From: Trichopria drosophilae
Taxonomy: Eukaryota > Arthropoda > Insecta > Hymenoptera > Diapriidae
Reading direction: 5' to 3'
Assembly: GCA_030407085.1 (NCBI GenBank)
Contig: CM059585.1
Span: 98,798,501-98,862,500, forward strand
DNA: 64,000 nucleotides
In this document: piece after piece, positions 46,021-57,609 of the stretch
Layout: each line of letters begins with the position of its first letter
Numbering within the stretch: the first letter of the stretch is position 1
Made by a program: the position numbers and the translations under genes
Notes under the pieces: generated by a model
The model's database searches: none
Seen by the model: the letters and a program-made list of their open reading frames with translations, nothing else
Told to the model about the DNA's origin: nothing

Positions 46021-46282
46021 AAATAAATAAATATGTATACTACGTTAAACGCGGTCGCTAATGACTGAATGGTTGATGCGACCTAAAATAAAGAGAAAAC
46101 AAATAATACAAGAAATGTAAGAAACAATGAAATTAAATTAAATAAAAAGTTAAAAGTTGAAAAAAAAGTCTGTTTTTTTTTATAAACGTGGGAAGAATTC
46201 TATTACATAGTAAAGAATTCAGAAGCATTGAAATTCTCTGTATTCTATTCTTTCTAATACTTTTACGAGGATTAAGAAGCAG

Positions 46283-46319
46283 CATTCAGAAGTATTGAAA
46301 TTTGCAATACTTCTGAATA
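46283..46319. repeat. Perfect small palindrome
   Basis: ATTCAGAAGTATTG and its exact complement CAATACTTCTGAAT flank a seven-base centre. It lies in repetitive AT-rich DNA. Confidence 0.6.
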
Positions 46320-46364
46320 CTTTTTCGTTGCTGTGGAAAAGCTATACAAAAGTTGGGAAATTTA

Positions 46365-46990
46365 CAATGTGAAAATTCTCGAAGTAATTTTACAGTGAAA
46401 TGGTGAACATTATAATACCAGTGAAAATCATGGAAAATTTACGGCGTTGACGTGATTTTACATGTGCACTGTAAATTAGAAGTCACTCGATGATTAGTTA
46501 GAGGGACACGACTCGCGAGAGAGAGGAGCAGGTATACATAAATCCCTAGTACAATTTACAGTGCGTTTGTAACTTTGCATTCTGCACGCTTTTTTACGTG
46601 AAAAACTATGGGAAATTACAAAAAGACGATATAAAATTACATTTTTTAAAATTACGCAATCAATGTAAAATTACCATGATCATTACTGGTATTTTTATTT
46701 CCACCTTTGACGTTGTAAATTTATATTTCCATGGTAAATTCGATATGTTTATGGTAAATTTCCTTGTATTCTCGGATGATTTTTATAAGAAAATTGTAAT
46801 TTTACTACGAAAATAATAGGAAATTTCAACAAAACTGTAAAAATTCGGATATGTAATTTTACTGTCTGGATAGGATATTTCACAGTGTGTAAGGAATGAG
46901 AAAATTACCGAATACTTACGGAAATTGCCGACGATAAAAGTGGGATACATAGGGATTATAGACTAAAATTACATAGGGAATTTTTACAGT
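46365..46990. mobile_element. Partial copy of the CACTGTAAAA MITE
   Basis: Shared pieces with 43151-43903 include ATTTTACAGTGAAA, ACCAGTGAAAA, TTTACATGTGCACTGTAAA and GTAAATTTCCTT. The ends are indistinct (TTTTTACAGTGCAG near 46980). Confidence 0.5.
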
Positions 46991-47017
46991 GCAGTATAAG
47001 TTCGAATAAGAATCTCT

Positions 47018-47065
47018 GATAATCAATACGCCACTAGAAAGAAACAGAATGCAAAATATCGATTC
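47018..47065. repeat. Inverted copy of the 38053-38101 unit
   Basis: CGCCACTAGAAAGAAACAGA and ATGCAAAATATCG are the exact complement of the left copy apart from about one base. Confidence 0.65.
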
Positions 47066-47756
47066 CGAATACGTTTTGGTTTACTGGGAAGATTAGTCGT
47101 TACATAAGGTTATGGATTACCATTAGCTACTAGAAGGTCGAAGTGTCCAGGAGGACTATGATAGTGGTAAACATAAAAATCCAAAAAAGAAATGAAAAAT
47201 AATAATAATAAAAACTAAAACAAAAAAAAAGAAGAAAAAAAGGAGCCACATAACTTTCTATCCATGTTGTTAGCCCCGGGTAATGCTAAAGGAAAGTAGG
47301 AAAATCCAAATAAATAAAATTAATTTTTCACTTTTTGACACTTTGGATTTTTTAAATGTAGAACCTGATTAGTAATCGCTGTGTTGAAATAGTCGATAAA
47401 GTTATATCGTATGCGTATGAGAACGCTGTGTTTGCGCTTCCTTATCAAAGCATTATATTACGCTTTCGCGTACATGTTTATACGTGTAAAACCAGTCGAC
47501 TATTCGTATTTATAACAAAATAATAATGCAAAATACATGCCAACAGATTAGTTTTTTAAGGATAAACTTTCCCACACTTTGATACACAGATATTTATAAA
47601 AGAAAGATTACTTTTATTCCTCCGAAATTAAAATACACCACTAAATAAATTATAAATAAGGGTAGTCATTTACGCTAAAAACACACGTTCAAAATGCCTG
47701 AATAGATTTTTCAAAATTCGGATTCTGTTGGGGTAATTTTACTTTTTATACACGGC

Positions 47757-47893
47757 CTCCTACAGAATGCCAAAGAAGTGAATTAAGAATTGACGGGGAG
47801 TTATTGCGGAAATAAATAAAAATTATTTCTTTCCAATAGTTCTAGTTCAATTCCTAATTAATTCCTTTTGCATTTCTTTGGCATTCGTTAGGA
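47757..47893. repeat. Inverted repeat around GAATGCCAAAGAA
   Basis: GAATGCCAAAGAAGTG and CATTTCTTTGGCATTC are inverted and followed by mirrored GGAATT-type blocks. A small degraded MITE. Confidence 0.4.
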
Positions 47894-48999
47894 AATTTGT
47901 GGACTTTTAAAATTGGTAAAAAAAAAAACGGTAAAATTCCGACGTTTTTTTTAATTTGGGTCAGTTTTCGTCTAAATATTTTGTAATTATAAATTTTTAC
48001 GATTTCAATTTTAATAAATTATTTAAAAATTGTAGTTAAACAAAAAATTAAAAGTATCCTACTATTTTCGAGATCGTTCTCGAAAGATTCCGAAGTCAAA
48101 ATTCGGTTCCAACCAACAGGAATTCTAATATGATGTCAAATTTGAAGAAAATTATATTTGTTTATTTTTTTATTTTATTTTCAGTAGAGTCACGGTGGGG
48201 GAGGGGAAGGAGAGGAACCGAGTGGGTAAATTTAATCCATTTCTCAGCAGAAAAATGATGAGAAAACCTTTCAATTTAAAACTTATTTATTAAACTTACC
48301 TGCATAGTCATTTTTCCGGTCCCAAAAAAGTGGCATTTGGATTATTTGACCAGGGGATTTTCCTCTCTTTTCTCTTCTTGAAATTTTAAAACTAACCATC
48401 CGGTAGTTTTCTACACAAAGCGTTTAGTATTTCATTTTCTGTGCAGTAAATTAATTAGTAGGTACGACTGTTCTTTCATTCGACTGAGGACATAAGTGGT
48501 CAAACCTTAAATATTTGGATTAGAAAACATTCATGTAAGATGGTAGATGAAATATAAATATAGTCTAAATAGTTGAAAACATTCCACATACAAAAATATA
48601 TCTGAGTAACCACAGCTAAGGAATGACTGCTGAGGACTTATATGAAATATGTTTAGCTGCATTTATTAGCTTCTTCTTCACCTGCATTTAAGATCAAACT
48701 ATTTGTCGCTATTGTTAACTTTTTAGGTATGGCAAAAAACTAGTTGCAGCTAACTCGAATTAGTAATTGTAGCTACAAAATTTCCTTGCGTACCAGAGAA
48801 CGGTTTTCTTTGAAAATAATTCCTATTTTGTTGTCTACCAGATTGGTTGTCCTCTAATTTGAGAATAAGAAAATGTAGGGGAGAAATTCTGAATTAATTA
48901 CAGTATGTGGATTTTTTAATTAGAATTTAGTTTGTTGCTGTGTAACGTTGGAGTGATTATAAAATGTGTATGTGTCCTGAAGTATAATTTTGAAATACG

Positions 49000-49262
49000 C
49001 AGTATAGAGTACCGGTATATTTGCCGGCTCGTCTCATCGCCTTCCCCTACCGTCTCCTTATATTTCACAAAAGAAGGGGAGTGCCGCTTCTTCACTCCTC
49101 AGTCGCGTTACGTTCGTGACATCACAGCAGGACCTTCCTGAGGTCTCAGCGTGCAAGCTGGGGAAAAAAGAGAGCGGCGACAGACAAATATAACGAGACG
49201 GAACTGAGCAAATGTGCTGGGACGTAAATATAGCGAGACGCAAATATACCCAGACTCTACTG
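49000..49262. mobile_element. pogo-like MITE with CAGTAGAGTCTGGGTATATT termini
   Basis: The right end (inverted) reads CAGTAGAGTCTGGGTATATT and the left CAGTATAGAGTACCGGTATA. The interior is GC-richer than its surroundings. The open frames at 48932-49141 and 49058-49243 are within it and look accidental. Confidence 0.6.
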
Positions 49263-49628
49263 TATTGGATTTTTGGTATACAACGAATTTAACTACATAA
49301 ATATTTGTGTCGCGGTTATTTCAAGTAACAGAACCCCAGCAAAACTTGTGAATAAGATAATTATTTGTGCTTTTTGAGGAGTAGTTCAGAAAACGTTAGA
49401 CGTTCAAAAGAAAAGAGATTTTTATGGTCTCCAAAACACACTTTAAAAATGTTGTTATATTTTCTACTCTTGTTTCGTTTAATTTTGGACAATAAATGCG
49501 TTTCTGGAATAAATTAGTTTTTATAAATTAAAAAACGTTCTACACTAAAAAAGTAAGAATTATACACAGAAAAAATGGTTAAGGGAAAAGAGAGAAGAGG
49601 ATCTAAGATATAATAGTAAAATTAGTAG

Positions 49629-49694
49629 GTTAGTCTGTAAAGCAGCTTGCGCTGAGCCTCGCCTTTTGTACATTCTTACGTCGTACAATAAAGA

Positions 49695-49732
<38 letters not shown>
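49629..49732 (+). mobile_element. LINE 3'-end fragment with (ATT)n tail, second copy
   Basis: TAGTCTGTAAAGCAGCTT, CCTCGCCTTTTG and CAATAAAGACA lead into a run of ATT units. The order matches 38413-38551. It belongs to a LINE family distinct from those ending at 4792 and 46032. Confidence 0.6.
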
Positions 49733-49734
<2 letters not shown>

Positions 49735-52637
49735 AACCTGAAATGTTTACGTTGCAACTATATTAATTTTACAATTCAGAATATTGTAATTTATATCATG
49801 AAATAACTGTATTTATTATAAAAAGAGGTTCTTTTCGTTTAAGCAATTTTATTACATTTAATTTACTACTCAGAAATATTTAAAGTGATTATTGAATTGT
49901 AAAAGTTTGGTAAATTTGAAGGTTATAAGCTGATTCATATATTTAAGTATTTAGAAACTGTTAACGGAACAAAGTGATGGTCTTGTTTACTACACAAATA
50001 GTTAGTTGAAACGGATGACAGAGCGACTTGTACTAAAAGGCTGTTATGGGCGCGATTTATAATAAATGGCACAATTTTTAGATTTCAATATTTTCAATGT
50101 GTACTTCTTATAAATGAAGATTTTTAACTAGAAGATGTTGGAAAAACGTTTCTAAAGTCGCGGATCAAATCTTTTGAGAGCTTTTCATATCCCGAAATGG
50201 CGGATCCATTATAGTGGACGAAAATTTGAAATGTTTATGATAATGTATATTTGATGTCCAGAAAATGAAGAATGATTCAAGTATCAGAAATAGGATTAAA
50301 AAATGTAACAAAATTTGTGAGTGATTTTGAAAAAAATAATTCGGATAAATGTCCGCCATATTGAATCCGGCATTTTGAATTTTGAAAATTTGTCAATAGA
50401 TTTGAAATCAATGATCTCAAACACCTTTTTCGAACATCTAACTCAAATTTCCATTTAGAAGAATTATATATTGAAATAATAACATTTTTTTGAAATTGAG
50501 CCATTTTGAAGTAGCCATTTTGTAAAAATGGCTGTATATAATAAAAAATGAATTGTAGATTCGGGCAAAAGCAGTTTATGCTGTTTTGAACGTTAATGGG
50601 TTAACCTGATCTTTTTATTTCACTCTCTGCGTGCTGAAAATATCGTTTTGCGCCCGCAAATGGGAGAGCGACGTGGAATTTTGCGCTCTACGTTGACAAA
50701 AATGTTATTTTCAATGTAGCAAAATGTCATAAACGAATATTATAAAACGAAGATACAATAAATAATGGAGTATTTTTTATTTGTGAGCTAGTGGTTTTTA
50801 TTAGATATTCTCTGAAGATGCAACAATACAAAGTTAAGTATTTGTACAATCACTCTTAACTACTGAATGAACGGCACATAACATCTCGAATATAAACCAA
50901 TCATACTGCGATCGACGTCTTCATTTAAACCTCTCGTATATCGAATTAAATTCGAGATCGAGCGTATAAGAATGGAACATTTATTATATGGGAATAGTAA
51001 TTTATTATGTACACATATTTGTATATATTTTCCGCACTGCGAAAATATTGTTTTTGTTCTTTTTTTCTGTTATGTTGATTTAGAGGAGATTGGGAATGGG
51101 AATTCGTAGTTTTATCGCTCCGGCAGTGGAAAGGAAACAACTTTTTACACGAGGTTATGCGGATGTAGACAGCGTTATATTACATTATTCAAGAGTGCAG
51201 TAGATTGCACTAAAGTATGTAGTCCACATGTCGATGTTACAAGATCGTCAATAATTATTTTACTTAAATTGAACAGTCAACAATAAAAAAATAAATTTTA
51301 AAACTTGGTGTCTTGATTGACGATATCGATTATTAATAAAATAAATATAATAAACTGTTTTTTTTTTTTTAGTAAAAACACAATCGTTAAATTATGGGAG
51401 TATTTATCACTTTCTATGAAAATATTTTTGGTACATTCTGTTAATTTGATGTAAAATTAATTTTGTTGCGATTAATTTGTATTTTTTACTATACAAATCC
51501 GATTGATTATGTGCTCGGTACATAAGTATTCTTATTTTTATTTTAGGAAATATTAAATCAATTTTAGAAATTAGTTACAAAAAATATTAATAATAGATTA
51601 TACTACAAAAGTTTTTCTATTTTGTTATTAACCAAGAATATTAGAGAATTCGAATTATTTAATTGCTTTTCTATGCAACGGGGAGTTGATGAGTTTTTAA
51701 ATGAAAAATATTTTTCTATTGTCTATTATTTAAAAATAAAATTGTCATTATATTCGTATATCACGCCTATAATAAATGCTTCTATTTTTACATATTTTCT
51801 TGCAATTGATTATTTTTGTAGTCAACAAAAAATATTCACTTATAAATTTTATGGTTGTTTATATTTTTTTACATGTTAAAGTACTTTGAATAAGCAAGAA
51901 ATTGTCGTATTATGTGGACTAAAAACTGAAAAATAAACACAAAATTAATATCCGAGACGCTTCATGATACTCATAGAAGGGGGAGCTAGTTTGTTTTGAT
52001 CAGCTGACCTGGTACGACTGTCACCTCATATTAACATTAAATATTTTTTGGTTTCTTTCAACCACTCTAGGTTGTAACAGCGGAAATTCCTCTTCTTTTG
52101 GTTGTCGATTTTGAAAAATAGATTTTCTTACGAAACGCATATATTCCCAATTGACGCTAGCATGTTAAAACCTCTATGAAAACTCCGTGGAGACTAAAAT
52201 CTATAATCTAAATTACAAAGCGCATAAAACACCTACGAAGTATTCACTTTTTTTAGGAATTTCGAGTTCTAATTGTGAGTTGCATCACGATACATTGTAG
52301 TAAATATAGTCGATATTTTGTCACATTATCCTTTGTTCGATACGCAATTTCCTTCGAGCCGGAGAAATATGTGCGTTGCCCATTGTTTTCAAAAATACGT
52401 CCCAGATAAAAGTTTCTCGAGGAGAATTCTCTAGGTAAGTCGTAAAGATTTACAACCATTCCGTCTGCAACATGGGTCTTCAATATTACAAATGTAGGTT
52501 TGGCGCATCTAGTCACTTTGACCCAGTTACACAGTGACTACTATGTTTAAAAGCTACAAAGTTACGACGAGGCGAAATCAGTATCTGGTGAATTTTAAGC
52601 ATTGTATAAAAATGATATAATATTTATCGCCATGACG

Positions 52638-52729
52638 TTATATAAAACGTGAGCTTTACACAGCGACCGAGCTGTTCAAATCTCCCTGCAAGTCTATCAA
52701 AATCAGTAATTGATGCAAGAAACGTGCAG
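52638..52729 (+). promoter_or_regulatory. Candidate TATA promoter and non-coding first exon
   Basis: TTATATAAAAC at 52638-52648 is followed about 30 bp later by TTCAAATC (initiator-like). A short tract then ends at a strong donor GTGCAG|GTAAGAC (52729/52730). No convincing coding exon follows, although a CAG acceptor with an ATG occurs near 52900. This is tentative. Confidence 0.25.
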
Positions 52730-54320
52730 GTAAGACAAAATTCGAAAGTGAATTTAATCGTTGTAAATAATCGGTTGATGAATTGCATCTGACGTTTAGT
52801 AACCGATACAAAATTATTGCCAATCGTCGCTATCCACTATTGTCAGAGAATTATACGACAGGCTAGGATAACGGTTAAATTTTTGCGAAAAAATTGTCAG
52901 CATGCGAAAACGTGGCAGTAATAGAGTTAGACACGATCATAAAGGTACTTCTAGTCTCGATATACTTACATTACGAATCTGTCGGATGGGCTGAGAAAAG
53001 TTATCGCGCCATTGTTCTTATTCAGTTGACAGTTTTAACGAACTACGTACAATTTGTCTCAAGAATATTCGCTTTTCGTTCTATGGGATTTATTGCAAAA
53101 CACGACTTTGCACATGATTACATCGAGCTGAGCAGGAGTTGCTCGGAACAAGATTTCAAAATATACAATATTGAGTACGACGACACGCAAAATGGATCTT
53201 TGTTTCATTTTTAATTTTCAATCAATCGACGCTTTCGTCTGGTCACATCAATCTTTAGTTACCAGACGAGATCTCAATGAGATGTCACTGGTATCGTTCA
53301 ATCCACCCTATTGTAAAATCCTACCGAAATCTCGTCTGAAAACATTCGAAAGAGGATAATTAAGCTATTTCTAAAAATTTGCGACATAAGAAGAGTGAAT
53401 GAAACCTACGCTGATTACATTTCTAGCAATTCGGTAAAATTAATGAATAACACAATCGTACACATACGCATTGTTGCGCGAGGTTCAGTCTTGTCGTTGA
53501 AATTACCTCGAAAGTTGACACACGTTTAATTTTGATCGTATTCAATTCGCAAGAACATAAAAGATGCTAATGAGTTTGGTGATTGTTACGTCGCTACCAG
53601 GCCGAACATGAGCTGGCGCTCCCCGTGGGAGAAGTGAACCTTTTTTTAACACGTTACAGGTACATACACCACATTAAGGGGCATTTGCTCATTGTTAGTA
53701 ACGTTAGCGAAGGTTCGTCATTGTCCATTGATGGCACAGGAAGTCGTCGGCTACAAAGGATCGGAGGATAATCGATAAGAGATTCGGATCGAACATCTTA
53801 GCGTGCCGTTGTTGAATGTTGATCAATCAGTACTCGTCAAATTTATGACAATTTTGGGCGACCAGCGTCATTTATTGCGTCCTGTGGGTATCTTAAAAAA
53901 AAAAAAAAAAAAAAAAATGAATTAGCTTGCACGTGGCAGAAAAATGATTTCCCACTGATGGGCAATCACGGTGTTCGTCCTTTTTGTATGTTCCTATACA
54001 ATAATTATGTATTTATACTATATGTATATATTTTGCGAAAAAAACTCCAACCCACCGTTATTCGCGCTCTTCCCCTTACATTTCTTAGAGTGGAAATTCC
54101 CTCTAGAAAGAATGATTTATCAATCCCGGAAATATTACTCCGCGAGGCTCATCGGTACGTCTGCAGACACGATTCGAATCAATCGCCGGCATGTAGGAGG
54201 TGAGGACACATAAAGACGATTTGGCTTTTATATAAATGTACACATGTTTTGTAGATTTTCAGACACAAACTCAGTCGTTATTTACAAATGGGCGGAACAT
54301 AAATCCTTCTTTCTTTTTCA

Positions 54321-54326
54321 TTTATT
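54321..54326 (-). promoter_or_regulatory. Candidate polyadenylation signal of the Ras-like gene
   Basis: TTTATT on the + strand (AATAAA on the transcript) lies about 140 bp past the stop codon at 54467-54469. Confidence 0.4.
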
Positions 54327-54466
54327 AAAAGGGACATCGAAAGAAAAAGTGTCTGCAGAACCGAAATCGAAAACGGTTGGAAATTTGTTAATGACTCTAC
54401 TCTGAACGGTGAGAACGCGTAGAGTGGAATGTTAAAATTCACGCGAAATCGCCTGGAAAATTTCCC

Positions 54467-54763
54467 TTACGAAATGGTGCAGGAGTTTCGTTTCGATTCG
54501 TGCTGTTCACGTATTTGCTGCAAGTGCTGCAATTGTGCTAGTGACGGTACATGTGCGCTGCTTGCCCTGGGATGCATGTGATGCGGAGGTGGTAAAGACT
54601 GTCGTCGTTTGCGCATTGCTGGACTCAAGTTGTACTTGACTTTTGCTTGGGTCAACAACTCTTGAAAAACTTGGGAGATGTTTTTGCTGTCCTTTGCAGA
54701 GATTTCGACGAAGCCGTTTCCCCATTCAGTCGTCACTCGGTGCCGTGTACTGTCGGAGTCCAC
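54467..54763 (-). CDS. Ras-like GTPase (Dexras/Rhes-like), last exon
   Basis: Acceptor CAGTTTCAG precedes GTG-GAC-TCC, which continues the frame of the upstream exon exactly. The exon holds the G5 motif F-V-E-I-S-A-K-D (base recognition) and ends the G domain. It adds a tail of about 60 residues: basic M-R-K-R-R-Q-S-L, a His/Pro patch, a Gln/Leu stretch likely to be a short coiled coil, and the C-terminal CTIS. CTIS is a CaaX box; serine at the end predicts farnesylation and membrane attachment. Confidence 0.88.
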   Translation of the reverse strand: MDSDSTRHRVTTEWGNGFVEISAKDSKNISQVFQELLTQAKVKYNLSPAMRKRRQSLPPPHHMHPRASSAHVPSLAQLQHLQQIREQHESKRNSCTIS

Positions 54764-56003
54764 CTGAAACTGAAATCGTTTATTCGTTATTGATAATGTT
54801 CAAGTTCATGTGATGGTAAATTATACAACAAATATGAATTGTTTTGAGTTTGTGTTGATCATAACAGATTCGTTTAACCCTTTGAAGCATCCATTTTCTG
54901 TGCACGGGAAACAGATGGTTATTTTGAGGTTTTTGGGTCGCTTATTACGAATTTTAACTGAAATTTTCAAAATTAAAAGTGGCGAATCCATGATGGCCGA
55001 TTAAAATGTGAAAAGTTACTTGATCAAGCTGAAAATGAGTACTGGAAGGTTTTGAACACCGCACATTACGCATCTTGTCCTAGATATTCAGAATCCAAAA
55101 TAGCATAAATGTGGAAAGTTACTTGAGCAATCTGAAACTGGGTACTTGGGGTTATTAGAGATCACAAATTACGAATCGAATTGAAGGTTTTTAAAATTCA
55201 AAATGACGCGACCAAAATGAAAAATGACAAACAAACAATAAGAAACATAAAAAATTGATTATAAAATCACAAACAAAAATAAAAATGCCTAAAAGTAGGG
55301 AAAAAAAACTAATACAAAAAAAATTAAAAACTCACTATATCTTCACAACAATTAGATATTAGATCGGTTATTTTAAACGAGTGAAGAAAATGTCTGGATC
55401 AAGAAAATGTTTGCATTTTAATCGGTCATCTTGGAACTACCGTTTCAAATTTCAAAAATCGGAAATAAGATTTGTAATCAGCAAAACTAAAACCCCCCAA
55501 GTAATAGATTTCGTTTGCATCACACAATTTTTTTCATTTTAATCCGCCATCTTGGAATCTCGGAAACTTAAAACGATGAGGTTGGATTACGTAATCTGCC
55601 ACACCGAAAACCTCATTAAAAAAAATTTCAAACAATTATCTGTAAAAACAGCGTCAATAATTTGTTAATTTGCATTCATAAAATGTTAATACATATTTAT
55701 AACTATCTTTTGACGTTTATTGAAATGGATTCAACTTATTAGTACTTGATCTTGATTATTAGTACTTAATCATGAAATTTGAGTTGGTAACGGATTAACG
55801 AAATATACTATGAAATGATGACTGTTGTATTTATTGTTTTGAATGTCATCATCAGGTAGGTTTCTAGGTTAGGTTTGTCCTATACCCAAAATTGGTTTTG
55901 AGAGCTTAGAGGAAAGTCAAACTGAAAATATTTCATTTTAATTGTAAGACATTCTTCTTTCGAATTTTATTAGTCATTAATTTCGTATAAAATTAGCGTG
56001 ATA

Positions 56004-56440
56004 CACTGAGAGAAATGATTTACTAATAGTTAATGTAAGCGAATTTCAAGGCTTTTACATTATCGTAACTTTGATATGAAAATACCAACACTTTCCTGCA
56101 ATGTTATTTTATATTAACTCGTATATTTTAACATTCAATGAGCATTTATGAAGTTTTAATAAATCTTGCAATAAATTATATCGTTTGAACTGCGTATGTC
56201 AACAATGCGTCGAAAAATTCGTAGAAAATTGAATGACTGGGCGTGTGTACTTATTTTTGTTTATCTCTGTTTCTGCGAAACTGTAACCGCGTAAATACTA
56301 CATATCCGTAGTCCTAATATTAATATTTAAAGTTCTTATATTAACTATTAACAATTACCGAATCTCAGATCAAAATCTAAATTCTGTTGGCTTTACTATG
56401 AAGCTATTACATTAACTGTAAACAACCATTTCTCTCAGTA
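56004..56440. mobile_element. MITE with CACTGAGAGAAATG termini
   Basis: The left end CACTGAGAGAAATGATTTAC and inverted right end ACTGAGAGAAATGGTTGTTTA are followed on both sides by AGTTAATGTAA. TA lies at the ends. It is related to the elements at 5227 and 1460. Confidence 0.65.
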
Positions 56441-57576
56441 TATGTTTGACAATTAAAAGCACAACAAAAAATTTGGCGCTGGATTTGAAATGAAATATAT
56501 AGACGATAAATTTATGCCAAGTTTACTGATCGTTACGAGTATATATAATTTAAATAATGGATTTAACACTTTTGTTATGCTTTTTAGATTTAATTTAATT
56601 TTAAAATGATGAATTTTTATTATGAATTCCTCTGTGAATCAACTCGAAATTATGAACTATCATACATTAAACAAACGTATTTCATTTTTATTTTTTTTTA
56701 GGGCAAGGGAATGTACCGGATGTGGGCATAGTTTCGTTTTTGGTCCAGTATATTTATGTAATGATATAGAGGTCTTAACTAACTGCTAAAGACGAAACTA
56801 AGTTGATTCATTTATCTAAAAATATTTTATCAGCGACTTCGTAAAATTACCATTTTTATCAAAAAGAATACTCACCCTACAAAAATATCAAAATATTTTA
56901 GTACATCGACTAAAAGAACTCTCAGTTAGCAATTTTAAGGGAAATTCAATAATTTGTTAAAAATTAGTCCATCATATTGGATCTGTCATTTTGAATTCTG
57001 AACTATTAACTTCAGAAACGTCATCTGCTACCCTAAACACTTCACGCAGCAATTTTTATAAAAATTTGATAACTTTTTATAAATTAATCTAACATAAATT
57101 TTAATTTCAGAAGCGATATTCTCATATTTTTGTCCGTCATTTTGGATCCGCTATAGCAACTAATTTTTAAATCGAACCAAAGGAAAAATGGTAAATATGT
57201 AGAAGAACTGCCTCACCCCAAAAATGAAATGTGCCAGATGTTTTCGATGTATTTTGGGCTGCTGATATCGAATATCGCAATAAAATTTGGCTCTCGGAGG
57301 TATTGAATCCGCTATCTCAAAAAAAAACGATAAAAAACATGGTTTTTTGGAGTTTTTTGAATTTATTTTGAAAAGTACGAGTCCGACAAAAAAATGTGTC
57401 AAACAAAAAATGTATAGCACGCAATTCTCTACAAAAAATGTTTAATACATTTTCTGCCTAATATGAAAAGTAAGCTCGTAAATGAGCGACGAAAGTGAAC
57501 ATAATGGATTTTTTCAATGTAAGTGCGTAATTTTCTCAATGCAATTTTTATCATTCGGTTAAAACTAATATCTCTG

Positions 57577-57609
57577 GGGAGGGGGGGGGGGACTGCAGCC
57601 CCCCCCCCT
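57577..57609. repeat. Poly-G/poly-C hairpin
   Basis: A run of G's is followed by ACTGCAG and a run of C's, making a perfect hairpin (GGGGGG ACTGCAG CCCCCC core). This is exceptional in such AT-rich DNA. Confidence 0.7.

Larger units (their letters stand above)
35669..54320. other. Intergenic transposon-rich region
   Basis: Beyond the elements listed separately, 47070-49000, 49740-52240 and 53380-54310 are AT-rich and hold no gene that I can support. A pure A run lies near 53895-53918. Bases 52250-53370 are less repetitive and include a candidate first exon. Confidence 0.4.

Noticed and set aside
48932..49243. Open frames of 61-69 codons
   Set aside because: They are contained in a pogo-like MITE.
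52894..53214. 106-codon + strand open frame
   Set aside because: No ATG at the start and no recognisable domain. Kept only as part of a tentative transcription unit.
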